A stretch of DNA of 59,800 bases, from NCBI RefSeq assembly GCF_001475545.1, contig NZ_LDQC01000027.1:1-59800 (forward strand), read 5' to 3'. This DNA comes from Curtobacterium luteum (lineage in GTDB: Bacteria > Actinomycetota > Actinomycetes > Actinomycetales > Microbacteriaceae). Each line of letters opens with the position of its first letter. Within the stretch, counting starts at the first letter, position 1. This document shows, one piece after another, positions 32,832 through 41,110 of the stretch. The notes beneath the pieces were generated by a model. The model was not told where the DNA came from. It searched no databases and saw only the letters and a list, made by a program, of their open reading frames with translations. The position numbers were made by a program, and so were the translations under genes.

Positions 32832-33158
32832 TCAGGCGAGTTCGCGACCCTCGCCGGCCGCCTTCTGGTGCTCCTCGGCCTCGGCTTGGCCGATGATGTC
32901 CGCAGCGGGCACCGGGTTCAGCCGGTCCCAGAGGAAGAACAGCAGCCCGCCGACGAGCAGGGAGAGCCCGACCCACAGGTTGATGTGGATGCCGCCGGTC
33001 TTCTCCGGGTCGGTGCCGTAGTTGACGATCCCGACGATCGTCGTGATCACGCCGTAGACCACGAAGAGGCCTCCGAGGATGCGGCGCAGGTCGAGTCGGC
33101 GGGTGGAACGGACGAGGGCCTGCTGCTCCTCGGTCATCGTGGTGGTGTCGTCACGCAT
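32832..33158 (-). CDS. Small two-helix membrane protein paired with the sodium symporter
   Basis: 108 residues; hydrophobic helices at about 29-48 (GGLFVVYGVITTIVGIVNY) and 62-80 (LWVGLSLLVGGLLFFLW), with charged ends. ATG preceded by GAAGGAG. It starts 22 bases after the symporter stop, so it is in the same operon and probably an accessory subunit or stabiliser. DUF485-type companions of symporters are comparable in arrangement, but the sequence does not clearly match. Confidence 0.75.
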   Translation of the reverse strand: MRDDTTTMTEEQQALVRSTRRLDLRRILGGLFVVYGVITTIVGIVNYGTDPEKTGGIHINLWVGLSLLVGGLLFFLWDRLNPVPAADIIGQAEAEEHQKAAGEGRELA

Positions 33159-33179
33159 GAGCGATCTCCTTCGAGCGGA

Positions 33180-34850
33180 TCAGAGGAACGGGAGGTAGAG
33201 GGCGACGCACAGCACGAGCGCGACGGTCCCGAGGAGGGCCGGCGAGCGGTACCAGGCGGTGTCGGTCGCGACGGCCCCGGCGGTCATGTCGATCTTGCCG
33301 ACGCCGTAGACGAGCCCGCCGAGCTCCGACACGTCCTTTGGCTTCGTGGCGAGCGACACGGCCACGGCGACGACGAGCACCGTGACGAAGGAGATGATCG
33401 CGCCGTAGAGCGTCTCGGCGGTCGCGGTGGCGAACAGGTCCGGGTTCACCAGGTAGGCGATCCAGGTGATCGTCGGCGCGATGATGCCGAGGATGTAGCC
33501 CCACAGTGCCCCGGCGGTGGTCATCCGCTTCCAGAGGAGCCCGAGGATGAACACGCCGAACAGCGGTGCGTTGAAGAACGAGAACAGCGTCTGCATGTAG
33601 GTCATGATGTTGCCGGCCTGCGCGGCGAGGAACGCGGTGCCGATGCCGACGAGGACGCCGATGACCGTGACCCAGCGCCCGGTCTTCAGATAGTGCAGGT
33701 CGGGCATGTTCGGCTTGATGTAGCGCTGCCAGATGTCGTACGTGAAGACGGTGTTGAACGACGAGACGTTCGCGGCCATGCCCGCCATGAACGAGGCGAG
33801 CAGACCCGTGACGGCGATGCCGAGCACACCGGTCGGCAGGTACATCTGGATGAGCTTCGGGATCGCGTCGTTGTAGGTGAGCGCACCCGAGGCGAACTGG
33901 TTGCCGACGACGGCCGCGGCGATGAGGCCGGGGATCACGACGATGAACGGGATGAAGAGCTTCGGGATCGCGGCGATCAGCGGGGTGCGGCGCGCGGCCG
34001 ACATGTTCTTCGCCGAGAAGGCGCGCTGGACCTCGGTGAAGTTCGTCGTCCAGTAGCCGAACGAGAGCACGAAGCCGAGGCCGAGCACGATCGCGAGCCA
34101 GTTCGCACCGATCGGGTTGGTGACGTCGCCGGTGCCGGTGCCCGCCCACGCCTGGAGGTGCTGCACGCCCTGCGTCTGCTTGATCGCCTCGGTCAGGCCG
34201 CCCCACCCGCCGACGCGGTGGAGGCCGACGATCGTCAGCGGCACGAGACCGGCGATGATCACGAAGAACTGCATGACCTCGTTGTAGATCGCGCTGGAGA
34301 GGCCGCCGAGCGTGATGTACGCGAGGACGAAGGCGGCGGAGACGAGGATCGCGAGCCACTCCGGCCAGCCGAGCATCGCCTCGATGACGATCGCCATCGC
34401 GTAGAGGTTGATGCCGGCGATGAGGACGTTCGACACCGCGAAGGCGATCGAGTTCACCAGGTGCGGGGCCTTGCCGAAGCGGCGGAGCATGAACTCCGGG
34501 ACGCTCCGGACCTTCGAGCCGTAGTAGAACGGCATCATCACGAGGCCGAGGAACACCATCGCCGGCACCGCGCCGATGAGGTAGTAGTGCAGGGTCGCCA
34601 TGCCGATCTGGGCACCGTTCGCCGCCATGCCCAGGATCTCGGTCGCGCCGAGGTTCGCGGACACGAACGCGAGGCCCGTGATCCAGGCCGGCATCGACCG
34701 TCCGGACAGGAAGAAGTCCATGCTCGTGCGGACCTGCCGCCGGGCGGTGAACCCGATGCCGATCACCACCGCGAAGTACACGATGATCATCAAGTAGTCG
34801 ACCCAGCCCAAGTCGAGCCGGATCCCGCTGTTCGCTGCCGCGAGAACCAT
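33180..34850 (-). CDS. Sodium:solute symporter (SSS family, SGLT/YidK-like sugar symporter)
   Basis: 556 residues with about 14 helices. The signature region FVSANLGATEILGMAANGAQ near residue 65, VRSVPEFMLRRFGKAP near 113, and TLGGLSSAIYNEVMQFF near 180 match the SGLT group (YidK, vSGLT), which use sodium to import sugars, inositol or sialic acids. ATG at 34850 follows GTGGAGTG. The upstream region carries a palindrome TGTGACCGTTCACA, similar to the LacI-type operators at 12339 and 12442, suggesting sugar control. The substrate is unknown. Confidence 0.9.
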   Translation of the reverse strand: MVLAAANSGIRLDLGWVDYLMIIVYFAVVIGIGFTARRQVRTSMDFFLSGRSMPAWITGLAFVSANLGATEILGMAANGAQIGMATLHYYLIGAVPAMVFLGLVMMPFYYGSKVRSVPEFMLRRFGKAPHLVNSIAFAVSNVLIAGINLYAMAIVIEAMLGWPEWLAILVSAAFVLAYITLGGLSSAIYNEVMQFFVIIAGLVPLTIVGLHRVGGWGGLTEAIKQTQGVQHLQAWAGTGTGDVTNPIGANWLAIVLGLGFVLSFGYWTTNFTEVQRAFSAKNMSAARRTPLIAAIPKLFIPFIVVIPGLIAAAVVGNQFASGALTYNDAIPKLIQMYLPTGVLGIAVTGLLASFMAGMAANVSSFNTVFTYDIWQRYIKPNMPDLHYLKTGRWVTVIGVLVGIGTAFLAAQAGNIMTYMQTLFSFFNAPLFGVFILGLLWKRMTTAGALWGYILGIIAPTITWIAYLVNPDLFATATAETLYGAIISFVTVLVVAVAVSLATKPKDVSELGGLVYGVGKIDMTAGAVATDTAWYRSPALLGTVALVLCVALYLPFL

Positions 34851-34917
34851 TCACACTCCACGTCGATGTGTTGCAGCCGACAACTCCTCCGGCCCGGACG
34901 GAGACGCTACACCGATT

Positions 34918-34931
34918 TGTGACCGTTCACA
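34918..34931. promoter_or_regulatory. Palindrome TGTGACCGTTCACA upstream of the symporter
   Basis: Fourteen bases with 5-bp perfect arms and a 4-bp centre, 68 bases before the symporter ATG. It fits the same GTGANCNTTCAC pattern as the two operators of the sugar locus at 12.3-12.5 kb. A CRP-type site would need a 6-bp centre, so a LacI-family site is preferred. Confidence 0.45.
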
Positions 34932-35002
34932 TAGCCGAGGCATGCATCACCTCGGCATGCCCGCTCGATCCTGTGGCCGCGGCCCGTCGGTAGGCTCGGC
35001 GC

Positions 35003-35455
35003 ATGACCGCACCGCGCATCCTCGTGCTCAACGGCCCGAACCTCGACATCCTCGGCCGTCGAGACCCGGCGCAGTACGGCACGACGACGCTCGCTGAGAT
35101 CGAGGCCATCGTGCACACCGAGGCGGCGGTCCACGAGCTCGAGGCCGACTTCCGACAGACGAACCGCGAGGGCGAGCTCGTCGAGTGGCTGCACGAGGCG
35201 CTCGACGACTTCGTCGGCGTGGTGATCAACCCCGCTGCCTACGCGCACACATCGGTCGCGCTGCACGACGCGGTCGAGGCCCTCACCGTCCCGGTCGTCG
35301 AGGTGCACCTGTCGAACACGTGGAAGCGCGAACCGTTCCGGCACGTCGACCACGTCGCGACCGCGGCGACGGCGGTCATCGCCGGCGCGGGCGCCGACGG
35401 GTACCGGCTGGCCGTCGCGCACGTCGCGTCCCTGGTCGCGGACCCGACCGACTGA
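35003..35455 (+). CDS. aroQ: 3-dehydroquinate dehydratase, type II
   Basis: Third step of the shikimate pathway (also used in quinate catabolism). 150 residues, as usual. LVLNGPNLDILGRRDPAQYG near 8-27 holds the catalytic Tyr in QYG and the flexible-lid Arg; NPAAYAHTSVALHDAV near 77 holds the catalytic His. The normally strict SNhEGeL reads TNREGEL, and SNxxxREEFR reads SNTWKREPFR, so this is a variant enzyme. TAGGCT lies six bases before the ATG (34991-34996), a leaderless arrangement. No other shikimate gene is close. Confidence 0.93.
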   Translation: MTAPRILVLNGPNLDILGRRDPAQYGTTTLAEIEAIVHTEAAVHELEADFRQTNREGELVEWLHEALDDFVGVVINPAAYAHTSVALHDAVEALTVPVVEVHLSNTWKREPFRHVDHVATAATAVIAGAGADGYRLAVAHVASLVADPTD

Positions 35456-35569
35456 CGGCCTGGAGGCACGGTGCGGGCCCGCCCCGCGCCTCCCGTCCGC
35501 CTGCTGGTCGCGTCCGGCACGCCCGCGGCGGGCGCCGACAGCGGCCGCTCCGGCGGGCGCTGCCCGAGA

Positions 35570-35627
35570 CTCGGCCTGGCGGACACTTCCGCGGCTGCGG
35601 CGCCACGAACGTGTCCGCGGAGCCGAG
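35570..35627. terminator. Hairpin between convergent aroQ and FMN reductase genes
   Basis: CTCGGC-N4-CGGACAC (35570 onward) pairs with GTGTCCG-N4-GCCGAG ending at 35627, a 13-bp stem with a symmetrical 4-base internal loop. A weaker GGAGGC-type arm pair precedes it at about 35462-35493. No gene was seen in 35456-35652. Confidence 0.6.
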
Positions 35628-35652
35628 ACTCGGTGCGGCGCGGCGCGGGCCG

Positions 35653-36249
35653 CTAGAACTCGGCGGGGCGGCGCACGTCCGCGATGCCCGCGGTGGCGAG
35701 GCCTCCGCGGATGATCGGCAGCGCGCGCCGGACTGCCTGGTCGATGCGCAGCTCGAGGTCGACGCTCGCGATGTCGTAGCCGCCCTCGCGCTTGGTGAAG
35801 TCGCGCTCGTTGCCGAACACGCCGAGCGGCAGGGTCGTCGACTGGAAGAAGCCGAACAGCGGGCGCATCTGGTGCTCGACGAGCAGGGCGTGCCGGTCAC
35901 TGCCGCCCGTGGCGGTCAGGAGCACCGGGGTGTCGACGAGGTCGTACTGCCCGACCCAGTCGAAGAAGAGCTTGAAGGCGCCGGAGTACGCAGCCCGGAA
36001 CGCGGGGCTGCCGGCGACGAGGACGTCGGCCGACTCGACGAGTTCGAGGGCACGGATCGTCTCGGGGGCCATCGCCTCCCGTGAGCCCGCCGCACCGAGG
36101 TCCGCGAGGAGCGGCCCGATCTCCACGGTCTCGGTCCGGGCGTCCTCGAACTCCTGCCCGAGGCGCGCGACCGTGGCCGCGACCAGGGTCGAGGTCCGTG
36201 ACGGGTCCGACGGGCTGCCGCTGACGCCGACGACGAGTGCTGCGCTCAT
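35653..36249 (-). CDS. NADPH-dependent FMN reductase (SsuE/MsuE-like)
   Basis: 198 residues, flavodoxin-like fold. LVVGVSGSPSDPSRTSTL near 4 is the phosphate-binding loop for FMN, and GSPAFRAAYSGAFKLFFDW near 85 is the MsuE/SsuE family block. ATGGSDRHALLVEHQMRPLF near 113 follows. Such enzymes supply reduced FMN to two-component monooxygenases like alkanesulfonate or methanesulfonate monooxygenase, none of which are adjacent. Start at ATG 36249 is the first giving a normal N-terminus; upstream frame is not conserved-looking. Confidence 0.88.
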   Translation of the reverse strand: MSAALVVGVSGSPSDPSRTSTLVAATVARLGQEFEDARTETVEIGPLLADLGAAGSREAMAPETIRALELVESADVLVAGSPAFRAAYSGAFKLFFDWVGQYDLVDTPVLLTATGGSDRHALLVEHQMRPLFGFFQSTTLPLGVFGNERDFTKREGGYDIASVDLELRIDQAVRRALPIIRGGLATAGIADVRRPAEF

Positions 36250-36344
36250 GTCCAAGATGCTCACACGCACCGCTCCTCCGCGGTGCGCGTGTGACGGCAT
36301 GTGTCGGGGAGCCCTGCCAGCGCGCGACGGGTAGCGTCCGGTCG

Positions 36345-36809
36345 ATGCAGACGTTCCTGCCGTACGCCGACTTCCGCGCCTCGGCCGAGGTGCTCGACGA
36401 CCGTCGGCTCGGCAAGCAGCGCGTCGAGACCCTGCAGGTGATGCGGGCGCTGACGCTTCCGGGCTACGGCTGGCAGAACCACCCGGTGACGGCGATGTGG
36501 CGCGGCTACCGGCCGGCGCTCATGGCCTACCAGGACGCGACGTGCGCGGTGTGGGTCGAACGCGGACACCCCGACACCTGCCGCGACAAGACCGTGGCGG
36601 ACCTGGCACTCGTCCCCGAGGACCTCGAGGCCTACGCCTCGGGTGACTTCGCGGTGCCGCCGTGGAACGAGGACGAGGCGCTGCACCGCTCGCACCGGTC
36701 GAAGCTGCTGCACAAGGCACCGGAGTTCTACCGGCCGGTGTTCCCGGACGACCCCGACGACCTGGCCTACGTCTGGCCGGGCACGGTCGCGGCACCCGTG
36801 CGCGACTGA
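36345..36809 (+). CDS. MSMEG_6728-like protein (Pyr_excise superfamily)
   Basis: 154 residues starting MQTFLPYADFRASAEVLDDR, with RLGKQRVETLQVMRAL and NHPVTAMWRGYRPALMAYQ. This is the actinobacterial MSMEG_6728 group, which is placed in the pyrimidine-dimer glycosylase-like (Pyr_excise, T4 endonuclease V) superfamily. A DNA-repair role is suggested by family only; catalytic equivalence to T4 endonuclease V is not shown. The start codon has TAGCGT seven bases upstream (36332-36337), hence probably leaderless. Confidence 0.75.
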   Translation: MQTFLPYADFRASAEVLDDRRLGKQRVETLQVMRALTLPGYGWQNHPVTAMWRGYRPALMAYQDATCAVWVERGHPDTCRDKTVADLALVPEDLEAYASGDFAVPPWNEDEALHRSHRSKLLHKAPEFYRPVFPDDPDDLAYVWPGTVAAPVRD

Positions 36810-36819
36810 CGACACCGGG

Positions 36820-36876
36820 CCCGCCGTGGGCGTCAGGGGGACGGCGTCGCAGGGTCGACGCCACGCCCACGGCGGG
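36820..36876 (+). terminator. Strong terminator after the MSMEG_6728-like gene
   Basis: CCCGCCGTGGGCGT (36820-36833) pairs perfectly with ACGCCCACGGCGGG (36863-36876); the loop contains an inner stem GGCGTCG/CGACGCC. It starts 11 bases after the stop codon. Confidence 0.8.
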
Positions 36877-37016
36877 TCGCGGTGTGCGGCGGGGCACGAC
36901 GACAGGGGGATGTCGTGCCCCGCGCCGGACGCAGATCAGGGGGTCGCGTCCGGCTGGGTGCACCACCGACCCACAGGGGGACGGGTCCGGCGGTGCTGGT
37001 CCGGTGGAGCCGTACT

Positions 37017-37367
37017 TCAGAGGGGGTGTTCGGTGTCCTCTCGGTACCGGTCCGATTCGGTCGGTGCAGGCATCGACCGGTGCTCAGGGGTGGTCACGGC
37101 TGCTCGGTCGACCGCCGGCCGGATCATCGGGAGCAGGGCGCTCCCGACGGTCGCGAGGGCACCGACGACGGCGACGACCGCGAGGGGTCCGGCGCCGAGG
37201 TCGTGCTGGGCGGCCACGACGAGCGCGAGCACGGTCGCAGGTGCGGGGAGGAGCTGGACTGCCCGGAAGCGGTCCTCCCGCCGGACCCGAGTCGTGATCG
37301 CGTTTGCCATGCGGACAGCCTGACGCACTTCGTCGGTCCGCAAAAGGGGGGACACGACCCCACTCAT
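37017..37367 (-). CDS. Hypothetical small membrane protein
   Basis: 116 residues with two hydrophobic helices (LLPAPATVLALVVAAQH near 40-55 and LAVVAVVGALATVGSALLPM near 62-81), flanked by charged ends. No family was recognised. A start at 37367 or at an internal ATG near 37310 is possible; neither has a convincing ribosome binding site. A short palindrome TAGAACGTCTA lies just upstream near 37374. The + strand of the flanking gap has five GGGGG runs. Reality of the gene is likely but not certain. Confidence 0.5.
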   Translation of the reverse strand: MSGVVSPLLRTDEVRQAVRMANAITTRVRREDRFRAVQLLPAPATVLALVVAAQHDLGAGPLAVVAVVGALATVGSALLPMIRPAVDRAAVTTPEHRSMPAPTESDRYREDTEHPL

Positions 37368-37415
37368 GGAGTAGAACGTCTAGTACACCCCGCCCGAGCC
37401 GCCGTGGCGGTCGGC

Positions 37416-38555
37416 TCAGGCCAGTGCGCGCACCGCGGCGACCGCGTCCCGCACGGCACCGACGACGACCGGTACGTCCGACGACGCGAGGGACCCGTCG
37501 AAGGTCAGCCGCACCGCCGACCGGGCCGTGTCCTCGTCGAGCCCGAGCGCCGTGAGGACGTGCGACGCTTCCGTGCTGCCCGCCGCACACGCGCTCCCCG
37601 ACGACGACACGACGTCCCGCTGCTCGAGCTCGAGCAACACCGTCTCCCCGTGCACCCCCGGGAAGCAGAACGACGCGTGCCCCGGGAGCCGCGACGTCCG
37701 CGATCCGGTCACGATCGCCCCCGGCACGGCCGCGAGCACCCCGTCCAGCACGGCGTCCCGTGTCGCGGTCGCCCGGGCCGCGGCCTCCGACCGCTCCTCC
37801 GCGTGGAGCGCCAGCGCGGTGGCCACCGCGACCGCGCCGGCGACGTCCTCCGTCCCGGAGCGTCGTCCGCGTTCCTGCCCGCCGCCGTGCAGGAGCGGCT
37901 CGAGCGGTGTCCCGGCACGCACGACGAGGACGCCGGACCCCTTCGGCGCGCCGAACTTGTGACCGGAGAGGGAGACCGCGTCGGCTCCGGTGTCCCCCGG
38001 CCCGACCGGCAGCCACGGCGCGGACTGCACGGCGTCGGTGTGGAACCGGGCGCCCACGCCGTGCGCCACCGCGGCGAGCGCTCGGATGTCCTGGACGGTA
38101 CCGACCTCGTTCGACGCGTGCGCGATCGAGACGAGCGTGGTGTCCGGACGGAGTGCGTCCGCGAGCACGTCCGCGTGCACGACGCCGTCGCGGTCCACCG
38201 GCAGCACGGTCACCTCGAAGCCGTGGTGGCGCTCCAGGTAGCGGCAGCTCTCGAGCACCGCCTCGTGCTCGATCGCGCTCGTGACGACGTGCCGGCCGCG
38301 GGGCGCCGCGAGTGCGATGCCCTTGACGGCCGTGTTCGCCCCCTCGGTGCCGCCGGTCGTGAAGACGACCTCGGCCGGCCGGCAGCCGAGGACACGGGCC
38401 GCCGCCGACCGGGCGTCGGCGAGGCCCCGGGCGGCGGCGTCCCCCACGCCGTGGGTCGACGAGGGGTTGCCGAACGTGCCGGTCAGGTACGGCCACATCG
38501 CCTCGAGCACCTCGCGGCGGACGGGCGTCGTGGCAGCGCGGTCCAGGTAGAACAC
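37416..38555 (-). CDS. Cysteine desulfurase (NifS/IscS-like) of the NAD operon
   Basis: PLP-dependent release of sulfur from cysteine for Fe-S assembly. 379 residues: FGNPSSTHGVG near 28, TTGGTEGANTAVKG near 65, HTDAVQSAPWLPV near 170, the PLP Lys in SLSGHKFGAPKGSG near 195, and the catalytic Cys in SSSGSACAAGSTEASHVL near 310. It is the last gene of the nad operon, one base after nadC. NadA needs a [4Fe-4S] cluster, so a dedicated desulfurase is a sensible partner, as with nadA-linked nifS genes in Bacillus. Confidence 0.93.
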   Translation of the reverse strand: MFYLDRAATTPVRREVLEAMWPYLTGTFGNPSSTHGVGDAAARGLADARSAAARVLGCRPAEVVFTTGGTEGANTAVKGIALAAPRGRHVVTSAIEHEAVLESCRYLERHHGFEVTVLPVDRDGVVHADVLADALRPDTTLVSIAHASNEVGTVQDIRALAAVAHGVGARFHTDAVQSAPWLPVGPGDTGADAVSLSGHKFGAPKGSGVLVVRAGTPLEPLLHGGGQERGRRSGTEDVAGAVAVATALALHAEERSEAAARATATRDAVLDGVLAAVPGAIVTGSRTSRLPGHASFCFPGVHGETVLLELEQRDVVSSSGSACAAGSTEASHVLTALGLDEDTARSAVRLTFDGSLASSDVPVVVGAVRDAVAAVRALA

Positions 38556-38556
38556 G

Positions 38557-39462
38557 TCAGGCCGAGACGGCGACGTCGAGCCCGAGGTCGAGTGCGCGTG
38601 CCGAGTGCGTGAGCGCCCCCACCGAGATGACGTCGACCCCGGTGGCGGCGATCGCGGCGACGGTGTCGAGGTTCACCCCGCCCGAGGCCTCGACCAGCGC
38701 GCGGCCGGCGACCACCGCGACGCCCTCGACGAGCTCGTCCGGGCCGAAGTTGTCGAGCATGATCGTGTCGACACCGGCCGCGACGACCGGTTCGACCTGG
38801 TCGACGCGGTCCACCTCGACCTCGAGGTGCACCGTGTGCCCGAGCCGCTGTCGGGCGGCCCGCACCGCGTCCCCGATCTCGATGCCGCTCGCCAGGAGCA
38901 CCGCGAGGTGGTTGTCCTTCGCCATCACGGCGTCCGACAGCGAGGTCCGGTGGTTCCGTCCACCGCCGCACCGGACCGCGTACCGCTCGAGGGCGCGGAG
39001 CCCCGGGGTGGTCTTCCGGGTGTCGACGATGCGCGCCGAGGTGCCCGCGACGGCCGCCACGTACGCAGCGGTGAGCGTGGCGACGCCGGACATCCGCTGC
39101 ACGAGGTTGAGGGCGACCCGCTCCGCACGGAGCACCGAGCGCGCCGGTCCCGACACCGTCACGAGGGCGTCCCCGGCGACGAACCGGGTGCCGTCGGTCA
39201 CGTGCACCTCGGCCACGATCGACGGGTCCACCGCGTGCATGACGGCGACGAAGACGCCGCCGCCGCTCAGCACGCCTGGTTCGCGCGCCGAGAGGGTGGC
39301 GGTCGCCGTGGCGGCGAGCGGGATGAAGGCCTCGCTGGTGACGTCGCCCCACGGGGCGTCCTCCTCGAGCGCGGTGTCGATCACGCGGCGGAGCGCGTGG
39401 TGCGGGATCGTGCCCGGATCGAGGACGGCGGCTCGGTCGGGGACGGCGGTGGTGTCGGTCAT
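38557..39462 (-). CDS. nadC: Nicotinate-nucleotide diphosphorylase (carboxylating), quinolinate phosphoribosyltransferase
   Basis: Converts quinolinate and PRPP to nicotinate mononucleotide with CO2 loss. 301 residues. Visible: LNLVQRMSGVATLTAAYV near 118, DTRKTTPGLRALERYAVRCG near 150 with the quinolinate-binding Arg/Lys residues, NHRTSLSDAVMAKDNHL near 175, VEVDRVDQ and MLDNFGPDEL near 235. The ATG overlaps the nadB stop (ATGA). All hallmark residues seem intact. Confidence 0.96.
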   Translation of the reverse strand: MTDTTAVPDRAAVLDPGTIPHHALRRVIDTALEEDAPWGDVTSEAFIPLAATATATLSAREPGVLSGGGVFVAVMHAVDPSIVAEVHVTDGTRFVAGDALVTVSGPARSVLRAERVALNLVQRMSGVATLTAAYVAAVAGTSARIVDTRKTTPGLRALERYAVRCGGGRNHRTSLSDAVMAKDNHLAVLLASGIEIGDAVRAARQRLGHTVHLEVEVDRVDQVEPVVAAGVDTIMLDNFGPDELVEGVAVVAGRALVEASGGVNLDTVAAIAATGVDVISVGALTHSARALDLGLDVAVSA

Positions 39463-41078
39463 GCGGGTACCTCCTGCGGGACGGCCGCGGGTCGGAGGAC
39501 CCAGCCGTTCGGTCGTGCGGCTCGGGGATCGGTGTCGGGGTGGTCGGTCCGGGCGTGCGCGCCGCGGGACTCGGTGCGGGCCTCGGCGGCGCGGGCGGTC
39601 AGCCGGGCGAGGTCGAGGAGGGCGCGGTCCTCGTGCTCGCGGACGCCGGTGGGCGACGCCACGGCGAGGTGGTCGAGGTCGCGGCGGGCGCTCGCGAGCC
39701 CGGTCGCGTCGCGGAGGAGCCCGACACGGTCCGTCATGACGGTCTGCACCGCCTGACGGACGTCCGCAGCGCCGGTGCGGTGATCCGGGCCTCCCGTCCG
39801 GTCCTGCCGGGAGGCACGGGTCTCGTCCGCCGCGTCGGTGACGGTCACGACGTCCAGCGTCGCGTCGCCGCGCAGGCGGACCCGGCCGGGTCGCGGTGCG
39901 CCGAGCGCGTCCGCGGCGCGGACCGCGAAGACGAGGCCCTCCAGCAGCGAGTTCGAGGCGAGCCGGTTCGCGCCGTGGACCCCGGTGCAGGCGACCTCGC
40001 CGACCGCGAGCAGTCCGGGAAGGCTCGTGCGTCCTTCCGCGTCGGTGGCGATGCCGCCCATGGCGTAGTGGGCTGCGGGGGCGACGGGGACGCCCTCGCG
40101 GGTCCAGTCGAGCCCGGCGGCGCGCGTGGCGCGGGTGAGGCCGGGGAACCGTCGGACGAGGAAGTCCGGGTCGAGGCCGGTGGCGTCGAGGAGCACCGGT
40201 GCGCCGCCCTGGTCGCGGACGACGGCGGCGATGCCCCGGGCGACGACGTCACGCGGGGCGAGTTCGGCGTCCGGGTGGAGACGGGTCATGAAGCGGTCAC
40301 CGCGGGCGTCGCGGAGCACGGCACCCTCGCCGCGGACGGCCTCGGACACGAGCCCGCCGTCCGGCACGGCCAGGCGGGTCGGGTGGAACTGGACGAACTC
40401 GACGTCGGCCAGGACGGCTCCCGCGCGCCACGCCGCGGCCTGGCCGTCCCCGGTCGCGACGAGCGGGTTCGTGGTCTCGCGGTAGAGGTGTCCCGCGCCG
40501 CCCGACGCGAGGACGACCGCGTCGGCGTCGAGCCGTCGCGGTTCGCCGAGGAGGTCCAGGACGTCGAGGCCGACGACCGCGCCTTCCCGGACCACGAGGT
40601 CGACGAGGCAGGTGCGCTCGAGGATCGTGACGTGGCGGCGGTGCAGGGCGTCCGCCAGGGTCCGCTCGATCGCCGCACCGGTCGCGTCACCGTCGGCGTG
40701 GACGACCCGCCAGCGGCCGTGTGCGGCCTCGCGTCCGCGGGCGAGGTCGTCGCCGTGGCGGTCGAGGCTCGCGCGGTCGGTGGTGCGGTCGAACGGCACG
40801 CCGAGCGCGAGCAGGTCGCGGACACGGGCGGGTCCGTCGGTGCAGAGCACCTCGACGGCGCGGGCGTCGGCGCTGCCGGCGGCGGCGACGTGCGTGTCCG
40901 CCTGGTGCAGGGCGGCGGAGTCGTCCGCGCCGAGCGCCACGGCGACCCCGCCCTGGGCGTACCGGGTGGCGCCGTCGGTCAGCGTGCCCTTCGTCACGAG
41001 GGTGACGTCGTGGCGGCTGCTCGCGCGGATCGCGGCGGTGAGCCCGGCGATCCCGGACCCCACGATGACGACGTGCAC
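39459..41078 (-). CDS. nadB: L-aspartate oxidase
   Basis: FAD enzyme oxidising aspartate to iminoaspartate, the first step of NAD synthesis. 539 residues. VVIVGSGIAGLTAAIRA at the N-terminus is the FAD dinucleotide-binding motif; QFHPTRLAV near 240 and HYAMGGIATDAEGRTSLPGL near 345 are substrate and flavin contacts, followed by GVHGANRLASNSLLEGLVF. An insertion near residues 420-430 (TRASRQDRTGGPD) is encoded by a GGGAGGC hairpin element, see 39789-39819. Lies between nadA and nadC in the operon. Confidence 0.95.
   Translation of the reverse strand: MHVVIVGSGIAGLTAAIRASSRHDVTLVTKGTLTDGATRYAQGGVAVALGADDSAALHQADTHVAAAGSADARAVEVLCTDGPARVRDLLALGVPFDRTTDRASLDRHGDDLARGREAAHGRWRVVHADGDATGAAIERTLADALHRRHVTILERTCLVDLVVREGAVVGLDVLDLLGEPRRLDADAVVLASGGAGHLYRETTNPLVATGDGQAAAWRAGAVLADVEFVQFHPTRLAVPDGGLVSEAVRGEGAVLRDARGDRFMTRLHPDAELAPRDVVARGIAAVVRDQGGAPVLLDATGLDPDFLVRRFPGLTRATRAAGLDWTREGVPVAPAAHYAMGGIATDAEGRTSLPGLLAVGEVACTGVHGANRLASNSLLEGLVFAVRAADALGAPRPGRVRLRGDATLDVVTVTDAADETRASRQDRTGGPDHRTGAADVRQAVQTVMTDRVGLLRDATGLASARRDLDHLAVASPTGVREHEDRALLDLARLTARAAEARTESRGAHARTDHPDTDPRAARPNGWVLRPAAVPQEVPA
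39789..39819. repeat. GGGAGGC hairpin element inside nadB
   Basis: GCCTCCCG (39789-39796) and CGGGAGGC (39808-39815) form an 8-bp stem; the right part is the exact 14-base core GCCGGGAGGCACGG at 39806-39819. The element lies in frame within a linker before the helical C-terminal part of NadB and adds about 15 residues with no conserved look. Confidence 0.7.
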
Positions 41079-41110
41079 GGTGTGCTCCTCCCGTCCCTGC
41101 GGCCCGGGCG

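Noticed and set aside
32829..34922. + strand frame of about 697 codons opposite the sodium symporter
   Set aside because: Asp/Glu/Arg/His-rich antisense of a clear membrane protein.
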